NCBI GenBank assembly: GCA_002334985.1
Contig: DDBY01000101.1
Span: 521 to 14,697 of the forward strand
Direction: 5' to 3'
Length of the DNA stretch: 14,177 bases
Source: Micavibrio sp. UBA2020
Lineage (GTDB): Bacteria > Pseudomonadota > Alphaproteobacteria > Micavibrionales > UBA2020
Part shown: positions 1 through 7,179 of the stretch, one piece after another
How the letters are laid out: the number at the start of each line of letters is the position of its first letter
How positions within the stretch are numbered: the stretch's first letter is position 1
Notes under the pieces: model-generated
What the model was told of the DNA's origin: nothing
The model's database searches: none
The model's input: the letters and a program-made list of their open reading frames with translations, nothing else
Position numbers and translations under genes: made by a program

Positions 1-1055
1 AGGAAGATCTGGCCGTCGGTGATGGAAATCACGTTGGTCGGGATGTAGGCGGAAACGTCGCCTGCCTGCGTTTCGATAACCGGCAGGGCGGTCAGCGAGC
101 CCGCGCCCATATCGTCGCTCAGCTTCGCTGCGCGCTCCAGCAGGCGGGAGTGCAGATAGAATACGTCGCCAGGATATGCTTCGCGGCCCGGCGGGCGGCG
201 CAGCAGCAGCGACATCTGGCGGTAGGCAACAGCCTGTTTGGACAGGTCATCGTAAACGATGAGGCCGTGCATGCCGTTGTCGCGGAAGTATTCCCCCATG
301 GTGCAGCCCGTGTAGGGCGCGAGGTATTGCAGCGGCGCCGGTTCGGACGCGGTTGCGGCAACGACGATGGAGTATTCCATCGCGCCGTTTTCTTCCAGCG
401 TTTTGACGAGCTGCGCAACGGTGGAGCGTTTTTGGCCGACAGCGACATAAACGCAGTACAGCTTCTTGCTTTCGTCCGTGCCCTTGTTGATTTCTTTTTG
501 GCTCAGGATGGTATCGACAGCGATGGCCGTTTTACCGGTCTGGCGGTCGCCGATGATAAGTTCGCGCTGGCCGCGGCCGATGGGAACGAGAACGTCGAGC
601 GCCTTGATACCCGTCTGCATCGGCTCGTGTACCGATTTACGCGCAATAATGCCGGGCGCTTTCACGTCCACGCGGCGGATTTCTTTCGCCTTCAGCGGGC
701 CTTTGCCGTCGATAGGGTTGCCAAGCGCGTCAACAACGCGGCCGAGCAGCTCTTTGCCGACGGGAACGGACACGATTTCGCCGGTCTGGCGGACGGTGTC
801 ACCTTCTTTAATGTCGCGGTCGTCGCCGAAAATAACCACACCGACGTTGTCGGTTTCAAGGTTCAGCGCCATACCTTTAATGCCGTTCGAGAATTCAACC
901 ATCTCGCCGGCTTTGACGTTGTCGAGGCCGTAAACGCGGGCAACGCCGTCACCGACGGAAACGACCTGACCCACTTCGGCAACATCTGCCTCGGCGCCGA
1001 ATTTTTCAATCTGGCTTTTCAGGATGGCGGAGATTTCAGCTGCGCGGATTTCCAT
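1..1055 (-). CDS. atpA: F1 ATP synthase subunit alpha (N-terminal 351 residues, cut by window edge)
   Basis: This is the non-catalytic nucleotide-binding alpha subunit of the F1 head of ATP synthase, which alternates with beta around the gamma shaft on the cytoplasmic face of the membrane. The visible protein starts [19 protein letters not shown]. It has the beta-barrel domain at about residues 25-95 and the P-loop GDRQTGKT at 169-176, followed by the family-typical stretches [10 protein letters not shown] and [20 protein letters not shown]. The ATG lies 2 nt after the stop of atpH, with a GAGG ribosome binding site inside the end of atpH, so the two are co-transcribed and probably translationally coupled. 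The remaining third of the protein, and presumably the gamma, beta and epsilon genes, lie beyond position 1. No disruption is seen. Confidence 0.97.
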   Translation of the reverse strand, partial: MEIRAAEISAILKSQIEKFGAEADVAEVGQVVSVGDGVARVYGLDNVKAGEMVEFSNGIKGMALNLETDNVGVVIFGDDRDIKEGDTVRQTGEIVSVPVGKELLGRVVDALGNPIDGKGPLKAKEIRRVDVKAPGIIARKSVHEPMQTGIKALDVLVPIGRGQRELIIGDRQTGKTAIAVDTILSQKEINKGTDESKKLYCVYVAVGQKRSTVAQLVKTLEENGAMEYSIVVAATASEPAPLQYLAPYTGCTMGEYFRDNGMHGLIVYDDLSKQAVAYRQMSLLLRRPPGREAYPGDVFYLHSRLLERAAKLSDDMGAGSLTALPVIETQAGDVSAYIPTNVISITDGQIF

Positions 1056-1057
1056 GA

Positions 1058-1651
1058 TTACGCTACCTCTTTCATTTTCTTTTGATCGGATGTGTTGTTG
1101 CTGCTTTTGAGCGCGCGGTGCAGGCGCTCGAGCTTGGTCTTGACGGAACTGTCGATAAGGCGGGAGCCGACACGGATAATCAAACCGCCCATGATGGACG
1201 GGTCAACGTGCAGCTTGACCTTGACATCAGCGCCGATGGCTTTTTTCAGGTTGGCGGCGATGCGGTCAATCTGCCCCTGTTCCAGCGCCTGTGCGGCGGT
1301 GACATCGGCCGTCACCTCGCCCTTGTGCGCGGCAATCATGGCCTGCACGGCGTCGATAACGAGCGCGAGAATGTCCAGACGGCGTTTGAGCGCCAGCGTG
1401 CCGAGCAGCTGTGTGCTGGCAGGCGACAGCTTCAGATGCGCGGCAAGCGCGCTGAGAGCCTCTGCCTGCGCTTCGCGGCGCAGCGTCGGGTTATGCATGA
1501 AGGAGAGAATCTCGCCGCCCGCATCCAGCAGTGCATCGAGAGTTTGCATGTCGCGGCCGATGACATCGAGCTGCGACTGTTCTTTCGCCAACTCGAAAAA
1601 GGCGGTGGCGTAGCGTTTTGCGGTGTCCTGGTTTCCTGTGCGGGAAGCCAC
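1058..1651 (-). CDS. atpH: F1 ATP synthase subunit delta
   Basis: This is the delta subunit (OSCP equivalent), which ties the top of the F1 head to the peripheral b stalk. The protein has the usual N-terminal helical bundle ([19 protein letters not shown] near the start) and the conserved C-terminal segment around [18 protein letters not shown]. Its length of 197 residues is normal for alphaproteobacterial delta subunits, with a lysine-rich extension at the end. Two starts are possible: TTG at 1657 and GTG at 1651. I chose GTG because an AAAGGGG ribosome binding site lies 6 nt before it but directly abuts the TTG. It is the first gene of the atpHA... operon, so the F0 genes must lie elsewhere, as is usual in Alphaproteobacteria. 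Confidence 0.95.
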   Translation of the reverse strand: MASRTGNQDTAKRYATAFFELAKEQSQLDVIGRDMQTLDALLDAGGEILSFMHNPTLRREAQAEALSALAAHLKLSPASTQLLGTLALKRRLDILALVIDAVQAMIAAHKGEVTADVTAAQALEQGQIDRIAANLKKAIGADVKVKLHVDPSIMGGLIIRVGSRLIDSSVKTKLERLHRALKSSNNTSDQKKMKEVA

Positions 1652-1719
1652 TGTCAACCCCTTTCAAAAAATCACGTTTTTGCGCGTGCGCGGTACTTAT
1701 CTACGTCTTTCGTGCGGGG

Positions 1720-1748
1720 ATTTAACATGACTCGCCCGCGCGATGCAA
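1720..1748 (-). promoter_or_regulatory. Candidate promoter of the atpHA operon
   Basis: On the minus strand a TTGCAT -35 box and a TTAAAT -10 box are separated by 17 nt. They sit between the minus-strand terminators at 1770-1871 and the atpH start. The -10 box matches the consensus at only four of six positions, so this is a plausible site and not a certain one. Some promoter is needed here because the terminators isolate the operon from the upstream SCO1 gene. Confidence 0.35.
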
Positions 1749-1769
1749 CTGAATCCCGCGCCATTCCTT

Positions 1770-1801
1770 AAAAAAGGGGGCGAAAACGGCCTGCCGCCCC
1801 C
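1770..1801 (-). terminator. Rho-independent terminator (minus strand), second of a tandem pair
   Basis: GGGGGCG at 1776-1782 pairs with CGCCCCC at 1795-1801. Read on the minus strand, the hairpin is followed by six T (complement of the A run at 1770-1775). It lies downstream of the SCO1-like gene and in front of the atp operon, backing up the terminator at 1835-1871. Confidence 0.7.
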
Positions 1802-1834
1802 GCCCCTTGAAACCACAGGCCGAAATCGCCCAAA

Positions 1835-1871
1835 ACAAAACCGCCCGGCCATGTGTGGCGGGCGGTTTTGT
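1835..1871 (-). terminator. Rho-independent terminator of the SCO1-like gene
   Basis: ACAAAACCGCCCG at 1835-1847 is perfectly complementary to CGGGCGGTTTTGT at 1859-1871, a 13-bp stem flanked by A-rich and T-rich tracts on both sides. It starts 17 nt past the stop of the SCO1-like gene. The symmetry means it could also stop plus-strand transcription. Confidence 0.85.
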
Positions 1872-1888
1872 TTTTCGTAATCACGAAA

Positions 1889-2740
1889 TTACTTCAGATG
1901 GGCGGCCGACTTCTGAACAATCGTTTCGGCGGTAGAATCACTGCCGAAAATTTCCAGAAGCGCGTCATCTTCGGACATCAGGTAGATATAGCCCGAATGG
2001 TCCATCAGATAGTTATCGGCATCCCCGCCTTCGGCAATGGCCGCATAGACTTTGTAGATACCCTTGATGTGCTCCACCTGCGCATCCGTCCCCGTCAGAC
2101 CGACCACGCGGCTGTCATAGTCCGCCAGATATTCTTTCAGGCGGGCAGACGTGTCGCGCTTGGGGTCGGTGGTGACGAAAATCGGCTGGATTTTATCGGC
2201 ATCCGCGCCCATTTCCTTCAGCGCCGCGCCGATTTTATCCAGCGCCGCGGGGCAAATGTCGGGGCAGTGCGTAAAGCCGAAGAACACGAGCTTCTTCTTG
2301 CCCGGCCATGATTTCTCCGTGACGGCGTTGCCGTTTTGGTCGGTCATGCTGAACGTGCCGCCCACGCTGGAGCCGGCCACTTTCTGCCCTTCGGGTGCAG
2401 CGGGTGCGGCGTCTGCCGCTTGCGTTTCGGCTGCGGCTTCAGGTGCAGCTTCAGGCGCGGCTTCCGCTGTGCCCTCTTCGGCGGCGGCGGCTTTTTCCGC
2501 ATCGCCATCAGCATAGAGGCTATCAAGCGCATCCGGCATGTCGGGCGCCCCCTCGACCACGCTGTCGCGCGGGCGCTCGCCCACCGGGGCGGGCTTGATG
2601 TCGAGGGCTTGCTGCTGCTGTTCGGTCAGCTCGACCGCAACAGGCGCAGGGGCGTTCTGGCGCGACTGGAACCAGGCCAGCGCCGCGCCCATGGCGAAGG
2701 CAACCAGCGCCAGCAGGGTGAATTTCAGGATGTTTTTCAT
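1889..2740 (-). CDS. SCO1/SenC/PrrC family thioredoxin-fold protein
   Basis: SCO proteins deliver copper to the CuA centre of cytochrome c oxidase or act as thiol-disulfide redox factors on the outer face of the inner membrane. Residues 5-24 form an uncleaved-looking membrane anchor. The thioredoxin-like domain covers about residues 122-283. The copper/redox residues are Cys159 and Cys163 in GFTHCPDICP, and His248 in YLMDHSGYIYLM; TTDPKRDT at 190-197 is the usual family stretch. Between anchor and domain is an unusually long linker (about 30-120) rich in Ala, Glu and Pro, with EAAP repeats. The start has a GGAGAG ribosome binding site 7 nt upstream. No cytochrome oxidase genes are next to it, so the exact client is unknown. 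The family call is firm because all three metal ligands are present. Confidence 0.93.
   Translation of the reverse strand: MKNILKFTLLALVAFAMGAALAWFQSRQNAPAPVAVELTEQQQQALDIKPAPVGERPRDSVVEGAPDMPDALDSLYADGDAEKAAAAEEGTAEAAPEAAPEAAAETQAADAAPAAPEGQKVAGSSVGGTFSMTDQNGNAVTEKSWPGKKKLVFFGFTHCPDICPAALDKIGAALKEMGADADKIQPIFVTTDPKRDTSARLKEYLADYDSRVVGLTGTDAQVEHIKGIYKVYAAIAEGGDADNYLMDHSGYIYLMSEDDALLEIFGSDSTAETIVQKSAAHLK
2433..2468. repeat. Three 12-bp tandem units coding the EAAP linker of the SCO1-like protein
   Basis: Three near-identical 12-bp units (GCGGCTTCAGGT, GCAGCTTCAGGC, GCGGCTTCCGCT) lie head to tail inside the linker of the SCO1-like gene. Read on the minus strand they encode the Glu-Ala-Ala-Pro/Ala repeat. 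This is an in-frame coding microsatellite-like expansion that would allow linker length to vary between strains. Confidence 0.7.
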
Positions 2741-2776
2741 GTCGGTCTCTCCGGCAAGGGGTGAAAATCTGTTTCA

Positions 2777-2806
2777 GATATAAGCGCGCACAGACATTTA
2801 AATCAA
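2777..2806 (-). promoter_or_regulatory. Candidate promoter of the SCO1-like gene
   Basis: On the minus strand TTGATT and TATATC are separated by 18 nt, which predicts a transcript start near 2770, about 30 nt before the ATG. No clear terminator separates it from the HD-domain gene that ends at 2841, so some read-through is possible. Confidence 0.5.
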
Positions 2807-2840
2807 GCACTCTTGGCCGCATAAATGCATAGAAGCGCGC

Positions 2841-3518
2841 TTAGTTCCCCGCATCCTCGCCGGCTTCGGCGGCGAAACGCGCCAGATAGTCGCGCATAAA
2901 GGCGGCGCGGCGCGCCCCTTCGGCGCGGCCGGCGGTGGTTTGCAGGGTATCCACCGTTTTGAACAGTTTGACAAAAAAATGGTCGATGGTCTGCACCTTG
3001 TCATCGGGCGCGCGGCGCGCGGCCAGAATGTCGCCGTCCTGATAAAACGGGCGCGAGAGCAGCGCCCCGACGGTAAAGCAGCGCGCAATCCCGATAGCGC
3101 CAAGGCCGTCCAGCCGGTCGGCATCCTGCACGATTTTCGCCTCCGCCGTTTCGGGCGTGATGGCGGCGCTGTAGCTATGGGCAGCAATCGCGTGATGAAT
3201 GGCATCGAACAGCGCGGCGTCGTAGCCCATATCGCGCAGCATCCCGATGGCCGCATCGGCGGAAAGGCGCGAGGCCTCCGCCCGCCGCGGGTCGTTCTTG
3301 GCGACAATCACGCAATCGTGAAACCACGCAGCCGGTTCAACCACGCGGATATCCGCCCCCTCTGCCGCTGCCAGTTTGCGCGCCATGCGCACGACACGGC
3401 GGATGTGCAAAATGTCATGCGAGGGGTCGGAGGGAGGATAAAGCTGCACGGCTTTTTGCTCGAATTTGTTTTGCCACTCTTCAAGGGGCAGAGCCGCCGC
3501 CGTCGCTGCGTTTTGCAT
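2841..3518 (-). CDS. HD-domain phosphohydrolase (YedJ/YpgQ-like)
   Basis: This is a 225-residue cytoplasmic protein of the metal-dependent HD superfamily, whose members hydrolyse phosphate esters, often of nucleotides. Visible ligands are His34-Asp35 and His38 (DPSHDILHIRRV), the signature His67-Asp68 (AAWFHDCV), the second-shell pair His108-His109 with His114, and Asp132 in KIVQDADRLDGLGAIGIAR. This pattern, including the QDADRLDGLGA stretch and the C-terminal helical part ending in a MRDYLARF helix, fits the small stand-alone YedJ/YpgQ type. The substrate cannot be read from the sequence. The ATG has an AAAGGAAA ribosome binding site. It follows the terminator at 3577-3608, so it probably has its own promoter, though I could not find a convincing one. 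Confidence 0.9.
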   Translation of the reverse strand: MQNAATAAALPLEEWQNKFEQKAVQLYPPSDPSHDILHIRRVVRMARKLAAAEGADIRVVEPAAWFHDCVIVAKNDPRRAEASRLSADAAIGMLRDMGYDAALFDAIHHAIAAHSYSAAITPETAEAKIVQDADRLDGLGAIGIARCFTVGALLSRPFYQDGDILAARRAPDDKVQTIDHFFVKLFKTVDTLQTTAGRAEGARRAAFMRDYLARFAAEAGEDAGN

Positions 3519-3576
3519 GATGTTTCCTTTTGCGTTTTTCGAGAATGCGCAGGGATGCTAGCGCAAAAGCGCCCCA

Positions 3577-3608
3577 AAAGAAACAGGCGCCGCAAAGGGC
3601 GCCTGTTT
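3577..3608 (-). terminator. Rho-independent terminator of the small exported protein gene
   Basis: AAACAGGCGCC at 3581-3591 pairs with GGCGCCTGTTT at 3598-3608 across a 6-nt loop. On the minus strand the stem is followed by TTTCTTTT-like sequence. It lies 22 nt after the stop codon at 3631. Confidence 0.8.
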
Positions 3609-3630
3609 TCGAAATAAATGCGCGAGAATT

Positions 3631-4074
3631 TTATTTATCCTTTTTGGCCGGCATGATGCAGGCCACGGGACGGAAGACGCGTGTGCCGCCGCCCTGATGC
3701 GCAATTTCATAGCAGGTGGTGGAGGTGATATAGCTGCCGCCCGACTTTCCCTGAATGACTTTTTTATACTGCCCCGTGCTTTGGTCGAAAAACATATCTT
3801 CCGGCAAGGGCTTGTCGAGGCCGAGGCGTTCCGCTTCCTTGCGGGCTTCGCGTGCGGCGCGGTATTCCTCGCGCGTGCGGGGGCGTTTTTCTTTTTCGGC
3901 TTCAGGCGCGGCCGCCTTGGTGCTGCTGCCGGACGTGCCGCCCACCATATTCGCAATCCCCGAAAACACGGGCGAGTGCTGCTGGTCGGTCGAAGTATTT
4001 TGCGCGGCGGCGGGCAGCGCCAGAAAAACCGTCATCACGGCGGCAAAAGCGGCAGAAAACATACAGGCGCGCAT
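3631..4074 (-). CDS. Small exported protein of unknown function
   Basis: I do not recognise this 147-residue protein. Residues 1-25 form a classic Sec signal peptide with a hydrophobic core and an ALPAAAQ cleavage site. The mature part begins with a Ser/Thr/Gly-rich stretch, then a charged Lys/Arg/Glu segment (about 60-85, probably helical), then a compact C-terminal part with two cysteines (in TSTTCYEI and RPVACIMPA) that could form a disulfide in the periplasm. The start at 4074 was chosen because GAGGAG lies 7 nt upstream and the signal peptide begins there; a longer reading frame upstream has no ribosome binding site and overlaps the promoter. It has its own promoter and terminator, so it is a single-gene unit. 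Confidence 0.8.
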   Translation of the reverse strand: MRACMFSAAFAAVMTVFLALPAAAQNTSTDQQHSPVFSGIANMVGGTSGSSTKAAAPEAEKEKRPRTREEYRAAREARKEAERLGLDKPLPEDMFFDQSTGQYKKVIQGKSGGSYITSTTCYEIAHQGGGTRVFRPVACIMPAKKDK

Positions 4075-4102
4075 GGCATTACTCCTCGGGGATGCTTCTT
4101 TA

Positions 4103-4108
4103 AGTATA
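4103..4108 (-). promoter_or_regulatory. Candidate extended -10 promoter of the small exported protein gene
   Basis: On the minus strand the sequence TGTTATACT is an extended -10 element (TGN before TATACT). It predicts a transcript start near 4096, about 22 nt before the ATG. I see no good -35 box, which fits an extended -10 promoter. Confidence 0.4.
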
Positions 4109-4173
4109 ACACGCGCCAGCCGCGGCAGTTCCTGCGGCGTTAAAAATATATTTTTCCCCAGTAAAAACAAAGG

Positions 4174-4722
4174 CTAGTGCTGGTCATGCCGGCGGTAACG
4201 CACCTCGGCGTGCATATAACGCTCGCGGTAGGCCTGTTTCGCGCGCTCCACATCGTTGCGGAATTCGTAAGGCCGCGCGATAGGCGGCAGGCAAAAATCG
4301 TTTGCTTCGATGCAGCGGATTCTGAGCGCGCCATAATCCATCATGCGGCCGAGCAGCGATTGTTCCACATGGTCGGAGGCCAGCTGTTCGATATCGGCCT
4401 CCGCCACCTTGACCAGAAAAAATCCCTGTTTGTAAAGCAGACGCCTGTCGGTCAGAAAAATCTCCGTCGTCCAGCGTTTCAACAGCATCACCAGAAGAAC
4501 CCAAAGGCCGATACCGCACAGCGACACAAACGGCCATACCCCCATGCCGTGCAGGGGCATGTAACGGCCGAGCGCATATTGAAGCCCCGCCCCCATCGCC
4601 ACGCAAAACGCGCAGGATAAAAAAGCATAGAAAACATAGAACACATGAAACCGCGCCTCGGCCAGCACGCGCTCGTCCGGCATCAGGGTTTTGCGTATAA
4701 ATCGGCTGAGATGTTGTTTCAT
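4174..4722 (-). CDS. Membrane-anchored bacterial PH-domain protein (bPH_2/YdbS-like)
   Basis: This 182-residue protein has a short charged N-terminus, two membrane helices (about residues 25-50 and 60-81) and a cytoplasmic domain of the bacterial pleckstrin-homology type. The typical pattern is TTEIFLTDRRLLYKQGFF (85-102), then IEQLASDHVEQSLLGRMMDYG (111-131) and the IARPYEFRN turn (148-156). YdbS-type proteins are poorly characterised; the family is placed by architecture, not by known activity. The start at 4722 was chosen because AGGAGA sits 7 nt upstream; an in-frame ATG at 4761 adds 13 residues without such a site. The C-terminus is rich in Arg and His. It lies 72 nt downstream of the CsaA-like gene and might be read with it. 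Confidence 0.85.
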   Translation of the reverse strand: MKQHLSRFIRKTLMPDERVLAEARFHVFYVFYAFLSCAFCVAMGAGLQYALGRYMPLHGMGVWPFVSLCGIGLWVLLVMLLKRWTTEIFLTDRRLLYKQGFFLVKVAEADIEQLASDHVEQSLLGRMMDYGALRIRCIEANDFCLPPIARPYEFRNDVERAKQAYRERYMHAEVRYRRHDQH

Positions 4723-4794
4723 GAAGCCGTCTCCTGCGGTGTCAGCAGGGTTGTACACCAAACACCGCGCGTCAGCGAGTCAAATCAAAGCGCC

Positions 4795-5133
4795 CTACAG
4801 CAGCCGCGCGCCGTTTTCGACTTTGCCGTCGGCGAAAACCAGCACGGTTTTCCCCTCCGCATCGTCAACGCCGGTGGTCAAGACCTCGGACATCAGCGGT
4901 CCTATTTGCTTGGGCGGAAAATTGACAACGCAAAGCACCTGCCGGCCTATCAGCTCTTCGGGCGTGTAGCGCGCGGTGATTTGCGACGACGATTTGCGCA
5001 GGCCAATCTCCGGCCCGAAATCGATTTTGAGTTTATAGGCAGGTTTGCGCGCTTCGGCAAACACCTCCGCCTCGACAATCGTGCCGAAATGAAGGCCGAC
5101 CTTCATAAAATCCTGCCAGCTAATCGTATCCAT
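4795..5133 (-). CDS. csaA: CsaA-like tRNA-binding-domain protein
   Basis: This 112-residue protein is the stand-alone OB-fold tRNA-binding domain of the CsaA type, described as a dimeric export-related chaperone in Bacillus and shown to bind tRNA. The sequence covers the whole family length: the VGLHFGTIVEAEVF strand pair (12-25), ARKPAYKLKIDFGPEIG (28-44), SSSQITARY (48-56), LIGRQVLCVVNFPPKQIG (61-78) and the terminal SEVLTTG. The family core usually reads SSAQIT; here it is SSSQIT. Its ATG starts 1 nt after the msrA stop, with AGCAGGAA as ribosome binding site inside msrA, so the two form an operon. Whether it serves export or tRNA binding here is not visible. Confidence 0.93.
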   Translation of the reverse strand: MDTISWQDFMKVGLHFGTIVEAEVFAEARKPAYKLKIDFGPEIGLRKSSSQITARYTPEELIGRQVLCVVNFPPKQIGPLMSEVLTTGVDDAEGKTVLVFADGKVENGARLL

Positions 5134-5134
5134 T

Positions 5135-5761
5135 TTATTCCTGCTCTTTTTCTTTTGTATCGCCCCAGACGGCGTCCAGCCTGCGGTCGCGGCCGCAGCC
5201 GATGCGGTAGGTTTTATACGAAAACGCATTCTTTTTGTAGTATTCCTGATGATACTCCTCCGCCGCGTAAAACGGCATGGCCGCGCGGATGAAGGTAGCG
5301 ACCTTCTTGCCCAGTTTTTTCTCCACCGCCGCGAGGGAGGCTTCGGCTGCTTCCTTCTGCGCATCGCCGTGATAAAAAATGCCCGCCGCATACTGGCTGC
5401 CCTTGTCGCAGAACTGGCCTTCGGCATCGAAGGGGTCAACGTTGCTCCAGAAAATATTGAGAAGCGTTTCGTAGCTTACCTGCGCGGGGTCGAATACAAC
5501 CTCGACCACTTCAAGGTGCCCCGTGTTGCCTGTCGATACCTGTTTGTAGGTCGCCGTTTCGGCGCTGCCACCCATATAACCGGAGGTGACGCTGATAACC
5601 CCTGCTTGAGAGTCAAACTCCGATTCCATGCACCAGAAACAGCCGCCTGCAAAAACCGCGCGCACGGTTTGCGGCGCAGGTTCTATCCTGTCCGCCTGTG
5701 CGGCGGCGGGCAGCGCTAGACAAAAAAACGCGGCCAGAAAAACCTGAAAAAAACGGCGCAT
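5135..5761 (-). CDS. msrA: Exported peptide-methionine (S)-S-oxide reductase
   Basis: MsrA reduces the S-epimer of methionine sulfoxide in oxidised proteins. The catalytic motif GCFWCMESEF has its nucleophile at Cys41. The substrate-pocket stretches SVTSGYMGG, GNTGHLEVVEVVFDP and AEEYHQEYYKK are all present, and Cys188 in RIGCGRD is a candidate resolving cysteine. Residues 1-22 form a Sec signal peptide (FFQVFLAAFFCLALPAAAQA), so this copy should act in the periplasm; there is no lipobox and no fused MsrB domain. Length is 208 residues. The ATG has a GGGGGA site 4 nt upstream. It is first in a two-gene unit with the CsaA-like gene and is transcribed away from the gene at 5926. Confidence 0.96.
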   Translation of the reverse strand: MRRFFQVFLAAFFCLALPAAAQADRIEPAPQTVRAVFAGGCFWCMESEFDSQAGVISVTSGYMGGSAETATYKQVSTGNTGHLEVVEVVFDPAQVSYETLLNIFWSNVDPFDAEGQFCDKGSQYAAGIFYHGDAQKEAAEASLAAVEKKLGKKVATFIRAAMPFYAAEEYHQEYYKKNAFSYKTYRIGCGRDRRLDAVWGDTKEKEQE

Positions 5762-5861
5762 GGTATCCCCCTTGCTTGTGCCTTTTTAATATAGGGCATT
5801 GCGCGCCCCGCGTCCGCCCTTTTACGAAGGGGCATGCGCTTTCAAGGGGATAGCCATAAGA

Positions 5862-5890
5862 TTGACAGCCGCCGCAATCCGGCCTAGCGT
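5862..5890 (+). promoter_or_regulatory. Weak candidate promoter for the gene at 5926
   Basis: A perfect TTGACA -35 box is followed after 17 nt by TAGCGT, a poor -10 box that keeps only the first, second and last consensus bases. It lies in the 164-nt divergent gap between msrA and the plus-strand gene at 5926. Confidence 0.3.
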
Positions 5891-5925
5891 GCGGCATCTT
5901 CCTTTATATTCCGGAGTTTTCGACG

Positions 5926-6399
5926 ATGCCCTATTTCTCCCAAGGCGCGCCCGCAGCCGCAGATGACGTTATTCAAGGCGACAAATACAAACTCGCCGGT
6001 ATCAGCGTACACCAGAAGGGCACATTGGTGCAGGTCTTCGCGAAATTCGCGCGCATCAATGACAGCCTTGCCGATATCGTCGCAACCCCCGCCCGCCCCG
6101 CGCCCAAGGAAGGCGCCGCGCCGGATTTCCTCCAGCCCCTGCCGCGCGGCATGATGATGCCGAGCCTGTCGGCCGAAGACATCACCGCGGCCATCGTCGG
6201 CCGCAAAGACCTCGCCCACGGCCCCGCAGAATGCTGCGGCGAAAGCCTGATGGACACCGATGGCGTCATCAAGGACCTCGGCCCCCAAAAACTCGCGCAG
6301 GTGCTGGTCAAAATGGGCGAAGTGCGCAAACATGTGCTGGCGCAAGGGCAAATCACCTTCGTGCCCGTGCTGAAACACACGCCAAAGCCGCAAGGCTGA
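5926..6399 (+). CDS. Uncharacterised soluble protein
   Basis: I recognise no family for this 157-residue protein. It has no signal peptide or membrane segment. The N-terminal part predicts a small alpha/beta unit (YKLAGISVHQKGTLVQVFAK), the centre is Pro/Ala-rich (54-75), and the C-terminal half is helical. Adjacent cysteines sit at 103-104 (PAECCGESLMD), near acidic residues, which could bind a metal or form a redox pair. Coding is supported by a CGGAG ribosome binding site 9 nt before the ATG, GC-rich third codon positions throughout and an uninterrupted frame. It is transcribed in the same direction as the membrane protein gene 40 nt downstream. Confidence 0.8.
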   Translation: MPYFSQGAPAAADDVIQGDKYKLAGISVHQKGTLVQVFAKFARINDSLADIVATPARPAPKEGAAPDFLQPLPRGMMMPSLSAEDITAAIVGRKDLAHGPAECCGESLMDTDGVIKDLGPQKLAQVLVKMGEVRKHVLAQGQITFVPVLKHTPKPQG

Positions 6400-6439
6400 C
6401 GCACGCCACATTGACAAATAAAAAAGGAAAGCGGCAGAC

Positions 6440-7036
6440 GTGAACGCGCGCAAACGCCTGGACTTCAAAAGCGAAAAAACAATCACCTTTATTCTGATTA
6501 TCGGCTGGGCAATCGGCACGGCCTTTATGATGCCCACGCTGCAAGAGCCCTATGCGAATATCAAATACGCCCCCGACAGCAGTTTTTACAGCATCGCCAG
6601 TGCCGCGCTGGCCTGCAATTTCATTATCCTGCTTCTTGCCCTGCCGCGCGTATGGCGCGCAGAGAATAATAAAATGCTGACGCTGCCGATTTTGGGCGGC
6701 ATGCTGGCCTGCGTGGCACTCAGCACCCTGCCGCACGCCGTCAACATGCGGCTGGCCGCGCCGGATGTTTACACCGTATCCGCCGAAGTGATTGAAAAAT
6801 CCCGCCTGCGCCGCACACCGCGCGGCGGAAAAAGTTTTTTGATATACAGGCTGCATGTTTCATTTGATAACGCACGCGTCGGCGAACAAACGCTGAGCGG
6901 ACCGCATACCGTATTCGTGACCGAGAAAAAATTCGACGAAACCCGCACCGGCGACACCCTCACCCTGCCCATGCGCAGCGGCCCCATTGCCGCCTTCATG
7001 CTACACACCCCCGACACCATCGACCTGCCGCGGTGA
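6440..7036 (+). CDS. Uncharacterised membrane protein with three predicted helices
   Basis: I do not recognise this 198-residue protein. Three hydrophobic segments are visible at about residues 14-33, 50-69 and 80-98. They are followed by a roughly 100-residue C-terminal region with alternating polar and hydrophobic residues (VYTVSAEVIEKSRLRR, FLIYRLHVSFD, HTVFVTEKKF), which suggests a beta-rich domain outside the membrane. The start is GTG with AAAGGAAA 9 nt upstream; no better ATG exists before the first helix. It begins 40 nt after the gene at 5926 with no terminator between them, so they may share a transcript. Confidence 0.8.
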   Translation: MNARKRLDFKSEKTITFILIIGWAIGTAFMMPTLQEPYANIKYAPDSSFYSIASAALACNFIILLLALPRVWRAENNKMLTLPILGGMLACVALSTLPHAVNMRLAAPDVYTVSAEVIEKSRLRRTPRGGKSFLIYRLHVSFDNARVGEQTLSGPHTVFVTEKKFDETRTGDTLTLPMRSGPIAAFMLHTPDTIDLPR

Positions 7037-7106
7037 GGCGAGGGGGAACATTAAGCATGACAATACTTACATACTAGGCCTCTCAATGCCCGCCATGGCT
7101 ATTTCA

Positions 7107-7142
7107 GCGCCGGAGCGGCGCCCGCATTTGCCAAAGAAATGC
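7107..7142 (+). other. Two adjacent hairpins in the gap upstream of rluA
   Basis: GCGCC (7107-7111) pairs with GGCGC (7117-7121) over a 5-nt loop. Three nt later GCATTT (7124-7129) pairs with AAATGC (7137-7142) over a 7-nt loop. Neither is followed by a T run, so they do not look like intrinsic terminators. The rest of the 143-nt gap holds nothing else I can name. Confidence 0.35.
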
Positions 7143-7179
7143 GACTGATTATTCTTTTGAATCGTGCTATCAAGTGTAC

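Noticed and set aside
150..1085. Long plus-strand open frame opposite atpA
   Set aside because: It is antisense to an unmistakable atpA/atpH coding region; its translation is low in sense and arises from GC-rich third codon positions.
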